This document shows positions 1 through 8,501 of a stretch of 64,000 nt of DNA, in pieces. The translations under genes and the position numbers were made by a program. The notes under the pieces are model-generated. The model had not been told where the DNA came from. It did not search any database and saw only the letters and a list, made by a program, of their open reading frames with translations. This DNA comes from Flavobacterium sp. CS20 (GTDB taxonomy: Bacteria > Bacteroidota > Bacteroidia > Flavobacteriales > Flavobacteriaceae): positions 186,001 to 250,000 of the forward strand of contig NZ_CP073015.1 of assembly GCF_018080005.1 (NCBI RefSeq), given 5' to 3'. Position 1 is the stretch's first letter, and every line of letters starts with the position of its first letter.

Positions 1-130
1 CAGAAATATCATTTTCTGTTTTTGGCGTTACTTCTGTTTCTTTTGTTTTCTTTTGTTTTTGGTCAGACTTACAACCAAATGTTAAGTTGATTAAAACTAT
101 CGCACAAATGATCTTTAGTTTGTTGCTCAT
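1..130 (-). CDS. Lipoprotein, N-terminal part (runs off window)
   Basis: Reading leftwards from an ATG at 130 gives about 43 codons that stay open to the window edge. The first ~20 residues form a short signal peptide (MSNKLKIICAIVLINLTFGC) ending in a cysteine that would be lipidated. The lipobox is imperfect because Phe stands at -2. After the Cys comes a Lys/Thr/Glu-rich tether (KSDQKQKKTKETE), typical of exported lipoproteins. The functional domain lies outside the window, so no function can be given. It diverges from grpE across a 131 bp gap. Confidence 0.6.
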   Translation of the reverse strand, partial: MSNKLKIICAIVLINLTFGCKSDQKQKKTKETEVTPKTENDIS

Positions 131-163
131 AATTTTTTAGGTTTTAATTTTGGTAAAAATACT

Positions 164-171
164 TAATTTTG
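164..171 (+). promoter_or_regulatory. Bacteroidota -7 box upstream of grpE
   Basis: TAATTTTG matches the Bacteroidota -7 consensus TAnnTTTG and lies 90 bp before the grpE ATG. No convincing TTG -33 element sits at the usual spacing, so the call is tentative. Confidence 0.35.
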
Positions 172-212
172 CGAAACTTTAAAATAATGACAATTTGACA
201 TAAAGTAAGTCT

Positions 213-227
213 TGGCAACTGATTTGA
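213..227 (+). promoter_or_regulatory. Possible sigma-54-like -24/-12 element before grpE
   Basis: The bases TGGCAA, five others, then TTGA match the sigma-54 consensus TGGCAC-N5-TTGC at 8 of 10 positions with correct spacing. The site is 34 bp before the grpE start. It could be chance in AT-rich DNA. A sigma-54-type regulator is encoded 3 kb away at 3129-4295. Confidence 0.25.
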
Positions 228-261
228 CAACTTAAATTAAACAATAATTATATACTGACAG

Positions 262-897
262 ATGAAAAAGGAAGAAACAACTATACAAAAAGACGAAAAC
301 ATAGAGCAAGAGCAAGATAATGCTAAGAAGAAAGCAGATTCGTCCAAAAAAGAAGATGATAAAAAAAGTAACTCTAAGTCAAAGAGCGACACAAAAAAAG
401 ATAATGAAAAAGAAAATTCTGAGCAAAAGCAGGAAGAAAAATCTTTGACTAAAGAGGAACAACTTCAACAAGAATTGGATCAACAAAAAGACAAATACTT
501 GCGCTTGTTTGCTGAGTTTGAAAACTATAAAAGACGTACAAGTAAAGAACGTTTAGAACTTTTTAAAACAGCTTCTCAAGAGTTGATGCAAGCTATGTTG
601 CCTGTCTTAGACGATTTTGATAGAGCTTTAAAAGAAATCAATAAGTCCAAAGATAAAAACCTTATAGAAGGCGTTGAGCTTATTAATAGCAAACTAAGAG
701 AAACATTAAAGTCAAAAGGTTTAGAACCATTGTCAGTTAATGAAGGTGACAAATTTGATGGCGATATTCATGAAGCTGTAACTCAAATTCCCGCACCAGA
801 CAAATCGATGAAAGGCAAAATTGTTGATGTGGTTGAAAGAGGTTATACTTTAGGCGATAAAATTATAAGATTTCCTAAAGTTATAACAGGTAAATAA
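262..897 (+). CDS. grpE: GrpE nucleotide exchange factor
   Basis: GrpE releases ADP from DnaK in the cytoplasmic Hsp70 cycle. The 211-residue protein starts with ~75 residues of Lys/Glu/Ser/Asp-rich low-complexity sequence. It is followed by the long dimerisation helix ([20 protein letters not shown], about 97-116) and the C-terminal beta domain with the family signature ([11 protein letters not shown], then [18 protein letters not shown] near the end). The length is normal for Bacteroidota GrpE, which often carries such an acidic/basic leader. dnaJ follows 37 bp downstream on the same strand, so the two are probably co-transcribed. The ATG at 262 is the first in frame. Confidence 0.97.
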   Translation: MKKEETTIQKDENIEQEQDNAKKKADSSKKEDDKKSNSKSKSDTKKDNEKENSEQKQEEKSLTKEEQLQQELDQQKDKYLRLFAEFENYKRRTSKERLELFKTASQELMQAMLPVLDDFDRALKEINKSKDKNLIEGVELINSKLRETLKSKGLEPLSVNEGDKFDGDIHEAVTQIPAPDKSMKGKIVDVVERGYTLGDKIIRFPKVITGK

Positions 898-934
898 AAG
901 TTGCCATTGTGGATTTAATGAAAAAATAGTATTG

Positions 935-2059
935 ATGAAAGAAGATTATTATGACATATTAGGTGTAGATAAAAATGCATCTGCGACAGAAATTAAAAAA
1001 GCATACCGAAAGTTGGCTATAAAGTATCATCCTGATAAAAATCCTGGTGATGCAGAAGCCGAAGCGATGTTCAAAAAAGCGACAGAAGCTTATGAAGTTT
1101 TGAGCAATCCAGAAAAGAAAGCCAAATACGATCAGTTTGGTCATTCAGCCTTTGATGGCAGTGGTGGTTTTGGCAGTAGTGGCGGTATGGATATGGACGA
1201 CATTTTCAGTCAGTTTGGTGATATTTTTGGCTCTGCTTTTGGTGGCTCAAGCGGTGGATTTTCTGGTTTTGGAGGCTTTGGTCGCCAAGGTCGCTCAAAG
1301 GGAAGCAACCTTAGGATTCGAGTGAAACTTTCACTTCAAGATGTTGCCAATGGCGTTGAGAAAAAAATAAAAGTCAAAAGAAAGAAAAAATCTGCAGATA
1401 CAACTTATAGGACTTGTCCTACTTGCGGTGGCTCTGGTCAAGTTACACGTGTTACTAGCACAATTTTGGGAAGAATGCAAACAGCTTCAGCGTGTAGTAC
1501 CTGTCAAGGTAGTGGTCAAATTATTGAAAACAAAGGAGTTGGAACTGATGCTCACGGATTAAAAGTTGAAGACGAGTTAGTGTCTATCAAAATTCCAGCT
1601 GGTGTTGAAGATGGTATGCAACTCAAAGTTTCGGGCAAAGGTAATGAAGCACCTGGAAATGGTGTTGCTGGTGATTTAATTGTTTTAATTGAAGTTGAAG
1701 AACACGATTTATTAAAAAGAGATGGTGAAAACCTGCATTACGATTTATATATTAGTTTTTCTGAAGTCGCACTTGGCGTTTCAAAAGAAATTCAAACTGT
1801 TTCTGGTAAAGTGCGTATAAAAATTGAACCTGGTGTTCAAAGCGGAAAGATATTAAGACTAAAATCTAAAGGACTGCCAAATCTTAATAGATACAGAACA
1901 GGCGATTTGTTGGTTCACGTCAACGTGTGGACACCTCAAAATTTAAATCGTGAACAACAACAATTTTTTCAAAATCAATTAGAAGCAGAAAATTTCCAGC
2001 CTAAACCCGATAAATCTGATAAATCTTTCTTTGAAAAAGTTAAGGATATGTTTTCATAA
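935..2059 (+). CDS. dnaJ: DnaJ chaperone (Hsp40) with reduced zinc-finger
   Basis: DnaJ co-chaperone that delivers substrates to DnaK and stimulates its ATPase. The J domain occupies about residues 1-70 with the HPD motif ([10 protein letters not shown]). A Gly/Phe-rich linker follows (about 72-115), then a zinc-binding region and two C-terminal beta domains. The zinc region holds only two CxxCxGxG repeats (CPTCGGSG and CSTCQGSG) where E. coli DnaJ has four. This is common among flavobacterial DnaJ proteins and implies a single zinc site. I chose the ATG at 935 over a TTG at 932 because homologues begin MKEDYY. It follows grpE by 37 bp and ends in a strong terminator. Confidence 0.96.
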   Translation: MKEDYYDILGVDKNASATEIKKAYRKLAIKYHPDKNPGDAEAEAMFKKATEAYEVLSNPEKKAKYDQFGHSAFDGSGGFGSSGGMDMDDIFSQFGDIFGSAFGGSSGGFSGFGGFGRQGRSKGSNLRIRVKLSLQDVANGVEKKIKVKRKKKSADTTYRTCPTCGGSGQVTRVTSTILGRMQTASACSTCQGSGQIIENKGVGTDAHGLKVEDELVSIKIPAGVEDGMQLKVSGKGNEAPGNGVAGDLIVLIEVEEHDLLKRDGENLHYDLYISFSEVALGVSKEIQTVSGKVRIKIEPGVQSGKILRLKSKGLPNLNRYRTGDLLVHVNVWTPQNLNREQQQFFQNQLEAENFQPKPDKSDKSFFEKVKDMFS

Positions 2060-2092
2060 ACCTTAATTTAAACGCTTTTTTATTTATATTTG

Positions 2093-2125
2093 AACATCAC
2101 TAAACCAATTAGTGATGTTTTTCAT
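2093..2125 (+). terminator. Rho-independent terminator after dnaJ
   Basis: A perfect 11 bp stem (AACATCACTAA at 2093-2103 pairing with 2109-2119) with a 5-nt loop, followed by a T-rich run. It lies 34 bp after the dnaJ stop and closes the grpE-dnaJ unit. Confidence 0.85.
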
Positions 2126-2243
2126 TTTCATAGCAATTTTTTCCCATCCTTAAACGTTTGTTTTCGGGTGGGTTTTATTATCTAAAACAAATTTGTCCTT
2201 ATTATTTAAAAACACACCGACTTAATACAAAGTAATTTTATTT

Positions 2244-3128
2244 ATGAAACATTACCTAAGCCTGATTGGTTTACTGTTTTTTATACCTCCCATATTCGCT
2301 CAGTCTCCAGATATTGCAAGAGTTGAATACACTTGGTTTCCACAAGAAGATTCTGATAATTCTTTTAGACGCTTCAAAACGTTTTTTAATTTTCCTATTA
2401 AACTTAGAAATAAAGACATTCTAATTCCTAGATTTGAATATCAAAATGTCGAATTTCAATTTAATGATATTGCACCTTTTGATAGAAAAAAACTTGACCG
2501 CTTTCAATACTATAAAGCAAGTTTGGCATACCTCAGAAATTTTAAAGAAAATTGGCGATATGCGGCAGAAGCAGGAGTGGTTGCAACATCAAACTTTCAA
2601 AATAGTTTGATGTCAGATGATATCATTTTTAATGGTTCCGTTTATGTTTTAAAATCTCAACCTAAAACCGAAAATCAAAAGAAATCAAGATTGATTTTTG
2701 GTTTGACTTTCAATACCAATGCTGGCAGACCTTTTCCTTTGCCTTTTGTTAATTATTTCAAAGAAGTTAGTCCAAAAGTTAATTATACTTTAGGTATTCC
2801 AAGAACCAATATAAAATATTTATTTTCGCCTAAACATATTGTTCAAGCTTTTGCTACCTTAGATGGATTTTACGCTAACGTTCAAAAAGATATTGCAATT
2901 ACACAAAATAATGTTACAGAGCAAGCCTCAGAACTTTCGATGTTAGTTGTGCTTTCTGGCTTAGGTTATGAATTTAAATTTATGAAATACTTTAGTTTTT
3001 ACAGTTTTGTAGGTTATACCATTTTGAATGATATTAGACTAAGAGACAACGATGCAAATGACATCTATACAATTAATGATAAAAATAGTACTTACTTTAG
3101 ATTTGGACTTAAAATAAAAATGAATTAA
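2244..3128 (+). CDS. DUF6268-type predicted outer-membrane protein
   Basis: A 294-residue protein with a cleavable signal peptide (MKHYLSLIGLLFFIPPIFAQ) and many short amphipathic segments with alternating aromatic and polar residues. It ends in an aromatic-rich strand (STYFRFGLKIKMN), the pattern of an outer-membrane beta barrel. The N-terminal ARVEYTWFPQEDSDNSFRRF stretch resembles the DUF6268 family of Bacteroidota, whose function is unknown. The stop codon TAA is directly followed by the ATG of the response regulator at 3129, so the two are probably translated from one message. No catalytic motif is visible. Confidence 0.7.
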   Translation: MKHYLSLIGLLFFIPPIFAQSPDIARVEYTWFPQEDSDNSFRRFKTFFNFPIKLRNKDILIPRFEYQNVEFQFNDIAPFDRKKLDRFQYYKASLAYLRNFKENWRYAAEAGVVATSNFQNSLMSDDIIFNGSVYVLKSQPKTENQKKSRLIFGLTFNTNAGRPFPLPFVNYFKEVSPKVNYTLGIPRTNIKYLFSPKHIVQAFATLDGFYANVQKDIAITQNNVTEQASELSMLVVLSGLGYEFKFMKYFSFYSFVGYTILNDIRLRDNDANDIYTINDKNSTYFRFGLKIKMN

Positions 3129-4295
3129 ATGTCAAAATTACTTATTGTAGAAGACGAAGAAGCCATTAGACGTGTGCTAGTTAAAATACTTAAAGAAAAC
3201 GATTCAAACTACCAAATTGAAGTCGCTTCTAATGGGGTTGAAGCGATAGAACTCATAAAAAATAATGATTTTGATTTGGTGTTATGTGATATCAAGATGC
3301 CTAAAATGGATGGTATTGAAGTTTTAGAAAAAACTAAAGCCGAAAAACCTGAACTGCCTATTGTGATGATTTCGGGTCATGGCGATTTAGAAACCGCGGT
3401 TGAAACCATGCGAAAAGGAGCTTTTGATTATATCTCTAAACCACCAGATTTAAACCGACTTTTGCAAACCGTAAAAATTGCCTTAGACCACAATAAATTG
3501 GCTGTCGAAAATAAAACACTTAAAAAGAAAGTCAGTAAAAAGTATGAAATGATAGGTCAGTCAGAAGCCATGAACCATATAAAATCTATGATTGACAAAA
3601 TTGCACCAACTGATGCAAGAGTTTTGATCATCGGTGATAATGGCACGAGCAAAGAATTAGTAGCCCATTGGATACACCAAAAAAGTGAACGCTCAAAATC
3701 ACCAATGGTAGAAGTAAATTGTGCGACTATACCTTCAGAATTGATTGAAAGTGAACTGTTTGGTCATGTCAAAGGTGCATTTACTTCAGCAAACAAAAGC
3801 CGTGCAGGTAAATTTGAAGCGACCAACGGAGGAACACTTTTTTTAGACGAAGTAGGCGATATGAGCTTGTCTGCTCAGGCTAAAGTTTTAAGAGCACTTC
3901 AAGAAAATAAAATTCAACGTGTTGGGAGTGATAAGGACATAAAAGTTGATGTACGCGTTATTGCTGCAACCAATAAAGATTTGAAGCAAGAAATTGAAAA
4001 CAAAAAATTTAGAGAAGATTTGTATCATAGATTGGCGGTAATTATGATACATGTTCCTTCTTTAGATGAACGCCCAGAAGATATCCCTTTGTTGGTCAAT
4101 CATTTTTTAAAAACAATTGCAAAAGAACAAGGCGTTACTCCAAAAGATATTGATGAAGAAGCATTAGAAATTTTAAAACAATATCAGTGGACTGGAAACA
4201 TAAGAGAACTGAGAAATGTTGTAGAACGCCTAATCATTTTAGGTGGCGATAAAATTACCGCAAAAGATGTTGAACTATTTAGTCAAAAATCATGA
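3129..4295 (+). CDS. Sigma-54-type response regulator lacking the HTH domain
   Basis: An NtrC-like two-domain protein of 388 residues. The receiver domain covers about 1-120, with acidic residues at 8-10 and phospho-acceptor Asp54 (LVLCDIKMPKMDG). The AAA+ domain follows at about 140-380 with Walker B (GGTLFLDEVGDM) and an arginine-finger region. Three departures from textbook NtrC are visible. The Walker A motif reads GDNGTSKE, with Ser in place of the last Gly of GESGTGKE. The sigma-54 contact loop reads GAFTSA rather than GAFTGA. The protein stops right after the AAA+ domain and lacks the Fis-type HTH. From memory, flavobacterial orthologues often share the last two traits. Its 3' end overlaps the convergent gene by 6 bp. 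Confidence 0.9.
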   Translation: MSKLLIVEDEEAIRRVLVKILKENDSNYQIEVASNGVEAIELIKNNDFDLVLCDIKMPKMDGIEVLEKTKAEKPELPIVMISGHGDLETAVETMRKGAFDYISKPPDLNRLLQTVKIALDHNKLAVENKTLKKKVSKKYEMIGQSEAMNHIKSMIDKIAPTDARVLIIGDNGTSKELVAHWIHQKSERSKSPMVEVNCATIPSELIESELFGHVKGAFTSANKSRAGKFEATNGGTLFLDEVGDMSLSAQAKVLRALQENKIQRVGSDKDIKVDVRVIAATNKDLKQEIENKKFREDLYHRLAVIMIHVPSLDERPEDIPLLVNHFLKTIAKEQGVTPKDIDEEALEILKQYQWTGNIRELRNVVERLIILGGDKITAKDVELFSQKS

Positions 4296-4901
4296 TTCAG
4301 AAGGCTTATATTTCATAAAATACATTGTATCACCACTTGGATGTTGCCATTGGTGAAAGCAATCAAATTTATATCTTCGATAGGCTATATAAACTCTTTT
4401 AATTCGTGTTTCAGCGTAAATAGGTAGTTTCTTTTGTTTTGAAAGCTCCATAAACTGATTTTTCATATTATAGGCAGTCTTTGTTTTGTCAACATCTCTG
4501 GCTTCTGGCATAATACCCCAAAACCAACAATATAAATGATTTTTGTCCTTAGGACTTTGTTTTTTGACATAACCCTGAATTTTTAGAGCTTTCAAGCCTT
4601 TTTTAATTCCTGTTACTTTTAAAGCCAATTTTATATCTGTCATCAATTCTTTCCAAAAACTCACTTTACGGTTGGGGTCTTCTTCAAACAATATGGCTAT
4701 TCCATTATAGTCTTCACTCACAATCAGAGCATCACGTTCAATGGCTTTGTCAACCATATGTTTAGCTAAGTATCTAAACCGTTTTTCTTTATGCTTATCA
4801 TCTTTTATGATTTCCATAGAAGACGGCACTTCTTGAAGTAAAGCCGCCACATTTGAAATCACCTTTTCTTTATCGAGATTGTCCAACTTATTTTTTTTCA
4901 A
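4290..4901 (-). CDS. Degenerate GNAT-like protein, copy 1
   Basis: A 203-residue soluble protein whose order of elements looks like a GNAT acetyltransferase: N-terminal helices, a central strand (HLYCWFWGIMPEAR, about 133-146) and a late strand-helix unit (LPIYAETRIKRVYIAYRRYKF). The acetyl-CoA pyrophosphate loop, normally R/QxxGxG/A, reads RDVDKTK, so CoA binding is doubtful. The assignment rests on pattern only. A close paralogue lies at 12546-13142 on the same strand, with near-identical 3' ends at DNA level (the last ~70 bp differ at one base). Its stop overlaps the convergent response-regulator gene by 6 bp. Confidence 0.6.
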   Translation of the reverse strand: MKKNKLDNLDKEKVISNVAALLQEVPSSMEIIKDDKHKEKRFRYLAKHMVDKAIERDALIVSEDYNGIAILFEEDPNRKVSFWKELMTDIKLALKVTGIKKGLKALKIQGYVKKQSPKDKNHLYCWFWGIMPEARDVDKTKTAYNMKNQFMELSKQKKLPIYAETRIKRVYIAYRRYKFDCFHQWQHPSGDTMYFMKYKPSES

Positions 4902-4989
4902 AAGTAATTATAATCGCTTAAATTTCAGAATTATTAACGATAAAGTAATTTAAATTCAATATTTTCGACTATAGATAAAATTTTTAAAT

Positions 4990-5742
4990 ATGAAAGTTAC
5001 TAGTTTTATTTTAATAATCCTATTTGGTACATTATTAAACGCACAAAACCGACAACGACCTGTTTCAGTTGAATTAGGTAAGTTTTTTAACGAAGATGGT
5101 AAACGCATGCTTTATGGTGGAAAAAAAGACTATCAGCATTTTGATGTTTCTAATCTATCACTAGAAGAAGACCAGTTCCATTACGGATTAGGTCGTGAAG
5201 CTTTTCCTGCTTTATTAGAACCTGAATTTACAAGTATTCAAAAAGCAGATAAGCAGTGGGATGACGATGATCGTTTTTTAGTAGCCAAATCAGGAAACGA
5301 TGTCAAAGCTTACAGCATAAAAGATTTAACACGTCACGAAATTGTAAACGATGAACTGAATGGTAAACCCATTATGGCGACTTATTGTATTCTGGCTGAT
5401 CTCGGCGCAATTTACACACGAACTTATGGCGATAAAGTATTTACTTTTGCCCTAAGTGGATATACTTACTACGACCCAGAAGTTTGGGATGGTCTAGATG
5501 GCTTTGTTTTTTGGGACAGAGAAACTGAAAGCCTATGGTGGCCTTTAATTGGTAAAGCCGTATCTGGAAAAATGAAAGGAGCAAAACTACATATCTATGA
5601 TGAGACCAAATGGGAAGATACGACTTGGAGTACTGTAAAATCAAAGTACCCAAATGCTAAAGTTTTAATTTCAGGACAGGATTTTGAAAGACCGACTTCG
5701 TGGAGAAAATATGAAGATGTATCTGATGTAAAAGGTTTATAG
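4990..5742 (+). CDS. DUF3179-family exported protein
   Basis: A 250-residue protein with a signal peptide (MKVTSFILIILFGTLLNAQ). The body matches DUF3179: GLGREAFPALLEPEF (about 67-81), a conserved HEIVND block (about 117-122) and WDRETESLWWPLIGKAVSG (about 178-196). Many family members have a Cys pair in a TYCPLC block. Here that block reads TYCILADLG, so the second Cys is absent. The biochemical role of DUF3179 is unknown. Its 3' end overlaps the convergent TolC-family gene by 6 bp, so the two units share a terminal region. Confidence 0.8.
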   Translation: MKVTSFILIILFGTLLNAQNRQRPVSVELGKFFNEDGKRMLYGGKKDYQHFDVSNLSLEEDQFHYGLGREAFPALLEPEFTSIQKADKQWDDDDRFLVAKSGNDVKAYSIKDLTRHEIVNDELNGKPIMATYCILADLGAIYTRTYGDKVFTFALSGYTYYDPEVWDGLDGFVFWDRETESLWWPLIGKAVSGKMKGAKLHIYDETKWEDTTWSTVKSKYPNAKVLISGQDFERPTSWRKYEDVSDVKGL

Positions 5743-7128
5743 TTCAATAGCTAAAACATTAAAAAGTTTGGCTCTTGAATTTAGTAATTTATTTAAGGCC
5801 TCAATATATTTAAGCTGAGCTTCTATATATTTGACTTCTCTTTGGTTGAGCAAAAATACAGAACTTTCACCAAAGCTAAATTTACGCTCTTCACCTTCAA
5901 GTAAAGCTTGATTGTCATTGGCAATATCTTGACTTGCCAAAGCTTGTCTTTGATAAGATAAAATTTGATTTTCTATCTGACTAATTTTATTTGTAAGCTG
6001 GGTGTTTACCAATTCTATCTCAAATTCTGTTTGTTGAATTTTAGCTTTTGCGAGGTTTAAATCTCCCCTTTCTTTCCTTAAAAATATAGGCAGTTTAAAA
6101 TAGACTCCAAAAGTATATTCGCCAATATTGTAATTGTCAATATTGCTGATGTTCTCATTAATAAAATTGTATTCTAAATCAAGTTGAGGTTTCAGCATTT
6201 CGTACTTCAGTCGGCGTTCTATATTGAGCTGGTCCAACTTGTAGTTTAATGCTCTAAGTTTGGGATGCGAATTAATATCATAGCTATCTAAAACCATAAG
6301 ATTGGTTTGCAATATATCATCGACATTAACCGTGTTGAGGTCCTGAGGTGAAATATCAGAACTGAGCTCAACAGGCACGTTGTTGTCTATCCATAAAAAA
6401 TTGGAAAGTTCTAATCGTTTTTCAATGAGTTTGAGCTTGGCTTTTTCTAAACTTAAAGCTCTGTTTTTACGAATTATTCCAGCTTCTAAAGTATCTATTG
6501 CTGGTAAATCTCCAGAAATGGCACTCTGTTTTATACCGTTAAACCTAATTTGGGCTTGCTCAAGTGTGTTTTCAAAAAGTTCAACTTCTTTGTTTGCTAC
6601 ATACCAATCAAAATAAGCTAAGCTGGCTTCGTATAAAACATTGTTGACTTCCATTTGCCTTTCGGCTTCGTTGAGATTTTGAAGTATTTTAGCTTGTTTT
6701 AAGCCAGCCATTCTTTTATTAATAAATAGACCCTGACCTATGGGGACTGATATACCTGCTTTATATAAACCGTTCTCGGGAACATTGTTTTCTGGATTTA
6801 GAAAAACACCTGAATTTCTTTCAAAACCTGCCTTTAACTCAATGCCGTACCAGGTTGGTATTTTAAAACTCGAGTTCAGGATATTGTAGTATTCTTTCTC
6901 ATCAAAATCTTTATTGTTCCAATCAATTTCAATCTTTGGATCAAAAGCACCTCTGGCTTTTAAAAGTTCAGCTTGGGCTTCAGTAATTCTTAACTCAGCT
7001 TGTTTAGCTACAGGATGATATTGTTTTACCCAGCCTAAGTATTCCTCAAGACCAAGAATGCCTAAGTCGCTTTGGGTTTGTCCGTAAGTGCTTACAGTCA
7101 GTAATATACAAAGCAATATGATTCGCAT
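5737..7128 (-). CDS. TolC-family outer-membrane efflux protein
   Basis: The outer-membrane channel component of a tripartite export system, 463 residues. A signal peptide (MRIILLCILLTVSTYG) is followed by two long OEP repeats rich in Gln, Glu and Leu that would form the trans-periplasmic helical barrel, and by barrel strands such as PTWYGIELKAGFERNSG. Its start overlaps the stop of the upstream HlyD gene by one base (TAATG), indicating translational coupling. It is the last gene of the TetR-ABC-HlyD-TolC unit and is probably made in step with the inner-membrane components. Confidence 0.92.
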   Translation of the reverse strand: MRIILLCILLTVSTYGQTQSDLGILGLEEYLGWVKQYHPVAKQAELRITEAQAELLKARGAFDPKIEIDWNNKDFDEKEYYNILNSSFKIPTWYGIELKAGFERNSGVFLNPENNVPENGLYKAGISVPIGQGLFINKRMAGLKQAKILQNLNEAERQMEVNNVLYEASLAYFDWYVANKEVELFENTLEQAQIRFNGIKQSAISGDLPAIDTLEAGIIRKNRALSLEKAKLKLIEKRLELSNFLWIDNNVPVELSSDISPQDLNTVNVDDILQTNLMVLDSYDINSHPKLRALNYKLDQLNIERRLKYEMLKPQLDLEYNFINENISNIDNYNIGEYTFGVYFKLPIFLRKERGDLNLAKAKIQQTEFEIELVNTQLTNKISQIENQILSYQRQALASQDIANDNQALLEGEERKFSFGESSVFLLNQREVKYIEAQLKYIEALNKLLNSRAKLFNVLAIEL

Positions 7129-8498
7129 TACTTTTTGGTGTTTTGGTTTTTGTTGGTATTCGTGTTATTGTCTGTTGGCAAATAATAATCAGGAGGGAAA
7201 CCATTAATTTGTCTCCATATTTCGTACCAAATTGGAACATCTTTTAATAATGCTAAAGTCTTTGCCCCTGAACCGGCTCTGATCACATCTGGCCAACCAG
7301 TTTCATTTTCGTTGGGTTTTATTAAAACTCTATATTTACCTTTAGAAGGGTCAATACTTCTTTCTACGGCAACTATTTTTCCGCCATAAGTTCCGTAGGA
7401 CAGATTTGGCCATCCTGAGAAAAATATAGCTGGCCATCCGTCAAAAATTATTCTGACTTCTTCACCAGGATGCATAAGTGGTAAATCTATTGGTCTTACA
7501 TAAGTTTCGACGGCTAACTCTACTTCAGTTGGCATAATACTGACAATTTCTGCGCCTTCTTTAAAAGTTTCTCCAATACCTTTTTGTATAGCCCTATTGA
7601 TAAAGCCATCTTGCGGAGCTTTTATATATTTTAAATCCGATCGCATTGAATAATTAGAAAGTTCATTTTCTAATTTGCTGACTTGTGCCTCGGTATCGTA
7701 TTGAGCAGATAACGCAGAAAGTCTATCACTTTCAGCTTTAGAAATTTTGTTATCATAACTCGTCCTTATCGTTGATATTTCAATTTGAGCATTTAATACT
7801 TTATTTCGACTCGATAAAAGCTTGTTTTGTTGAGACACCAACTTAGCTTCACTTTCTTGGAGTTTTAATTTTTTGTTTTCTAAATCTGTTCGAGATTTTA
7901 AACCTTCTGTTTCTAACTGCTCTATTCGTTCAAATTGACGTTGAGCAATACTGATTTGAGTTTTGGCGACTTCTAAATCTATACTATCACTTTTTACTTG
8001 GAGTTTAGCTTGTATTAGCTTATTTCTTGTTTCTTCAAGTTTTAATTCACGCTCTTGCCGCAAAGCAACAATTTGCCTGCTAAGTTGCTCCGCTTTTTTA
8101 GTATATGAACTTTGGGAAAAACTCTTTGACGTTATTTGGGCTTGAGTTCTGTCTAAAAGTTTTGGGTCAAAATATTCACTTTTTATTTCTGATATAAAAA
8201 CTATAGTATCGCCCTTTTTAACTTCGTCGCCTTCACCTACGTACCATTTTTCAATTCGACCTGGTATGGCAGATTGTATAGCCTGTGGTCTTTGACTTGG
8301 ATTAAGTGTAGTGACGTAACCTGAGCCTCTGACGTTTTGTGTCCAGGGTAAAAACATAAAAACGAGAAACACTATGCCCAATGCTGTCATAATTTTATTA
8401 AAGGTAATGTACCTGTTTTTAAAATTGACAAATTTCATTGACTCAAACTGGCTAAGTTCTTCTTCTTTATTGAGCTTATATTTTGATATGTTGAGCAT
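7128..8498 (-). CDS. HlyD-family membrane fusion protein
   Basis: The periplasmic adaptor linking the ABC transporter to the TolC channel, 456 residues. One membrane segment near residues 35-52 (IMTALGIVFLVFMFLPW) is followed by a biotinyl-lipoyl-like half motif (GRIEKWYVGEGDEVKKGD). A long alpha-helical hairpin rich in Gln/Leu/Lys runs from about 125 to 285, and a beta barrel completes the fold. It lies 3 bp downstream of the ABC gene and overlaps the TolC gene by one base. The tail is Asn/Lys/Thr-rich. The substrate cannot be read from the sequence. Confidence 0.92.
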   Translation of the reverse strand: MLNISKYKLNKEEELSQFESMKFVNFKNRYITFNKIMTALGIVFLVFMFLPWTQNVRGSGYVTTLNPSQRPQAIQSAIPGRIEKWYVGEGDEVKKGDTIVFISEIKSEYFDPKLLDRTQAQITSKSFSQSSYTKKAEQLSRQIVALRQERELKLEETRNKLIQAKLQVKSDSIDLEVAKTQISIAQRQFERIEQLETEGLKSRTDLENKKLKLQESEAKLVSQQNKLLSSRNKVLNAQIEISTIRTSYDNKISKAESDRLSALSAQYDTEAQVSKLENELSNYSMRSDLKYIKAPQDGFINRAIQKGIGETFKEGAEIVSIMPTEVELAVETYVRPIDLPLMHPGEEVRIIFDGWPAIFFSGWPNLSYGTYGGKIVAVERSIDPSKGKYRVLIKPNENETGWPDVIRAGSGAKTLALLKDVPIWYEIWRQINGFPPDYYLPTDNNTNTNKNQNTKK

Positions 8499-8501
8499 CT
8501 T

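Noticed and set aside
1137-1325. 62-codon frame inside dnaJ
   Set aside because: Shifted reading of the Gly/Phe-rich linker.
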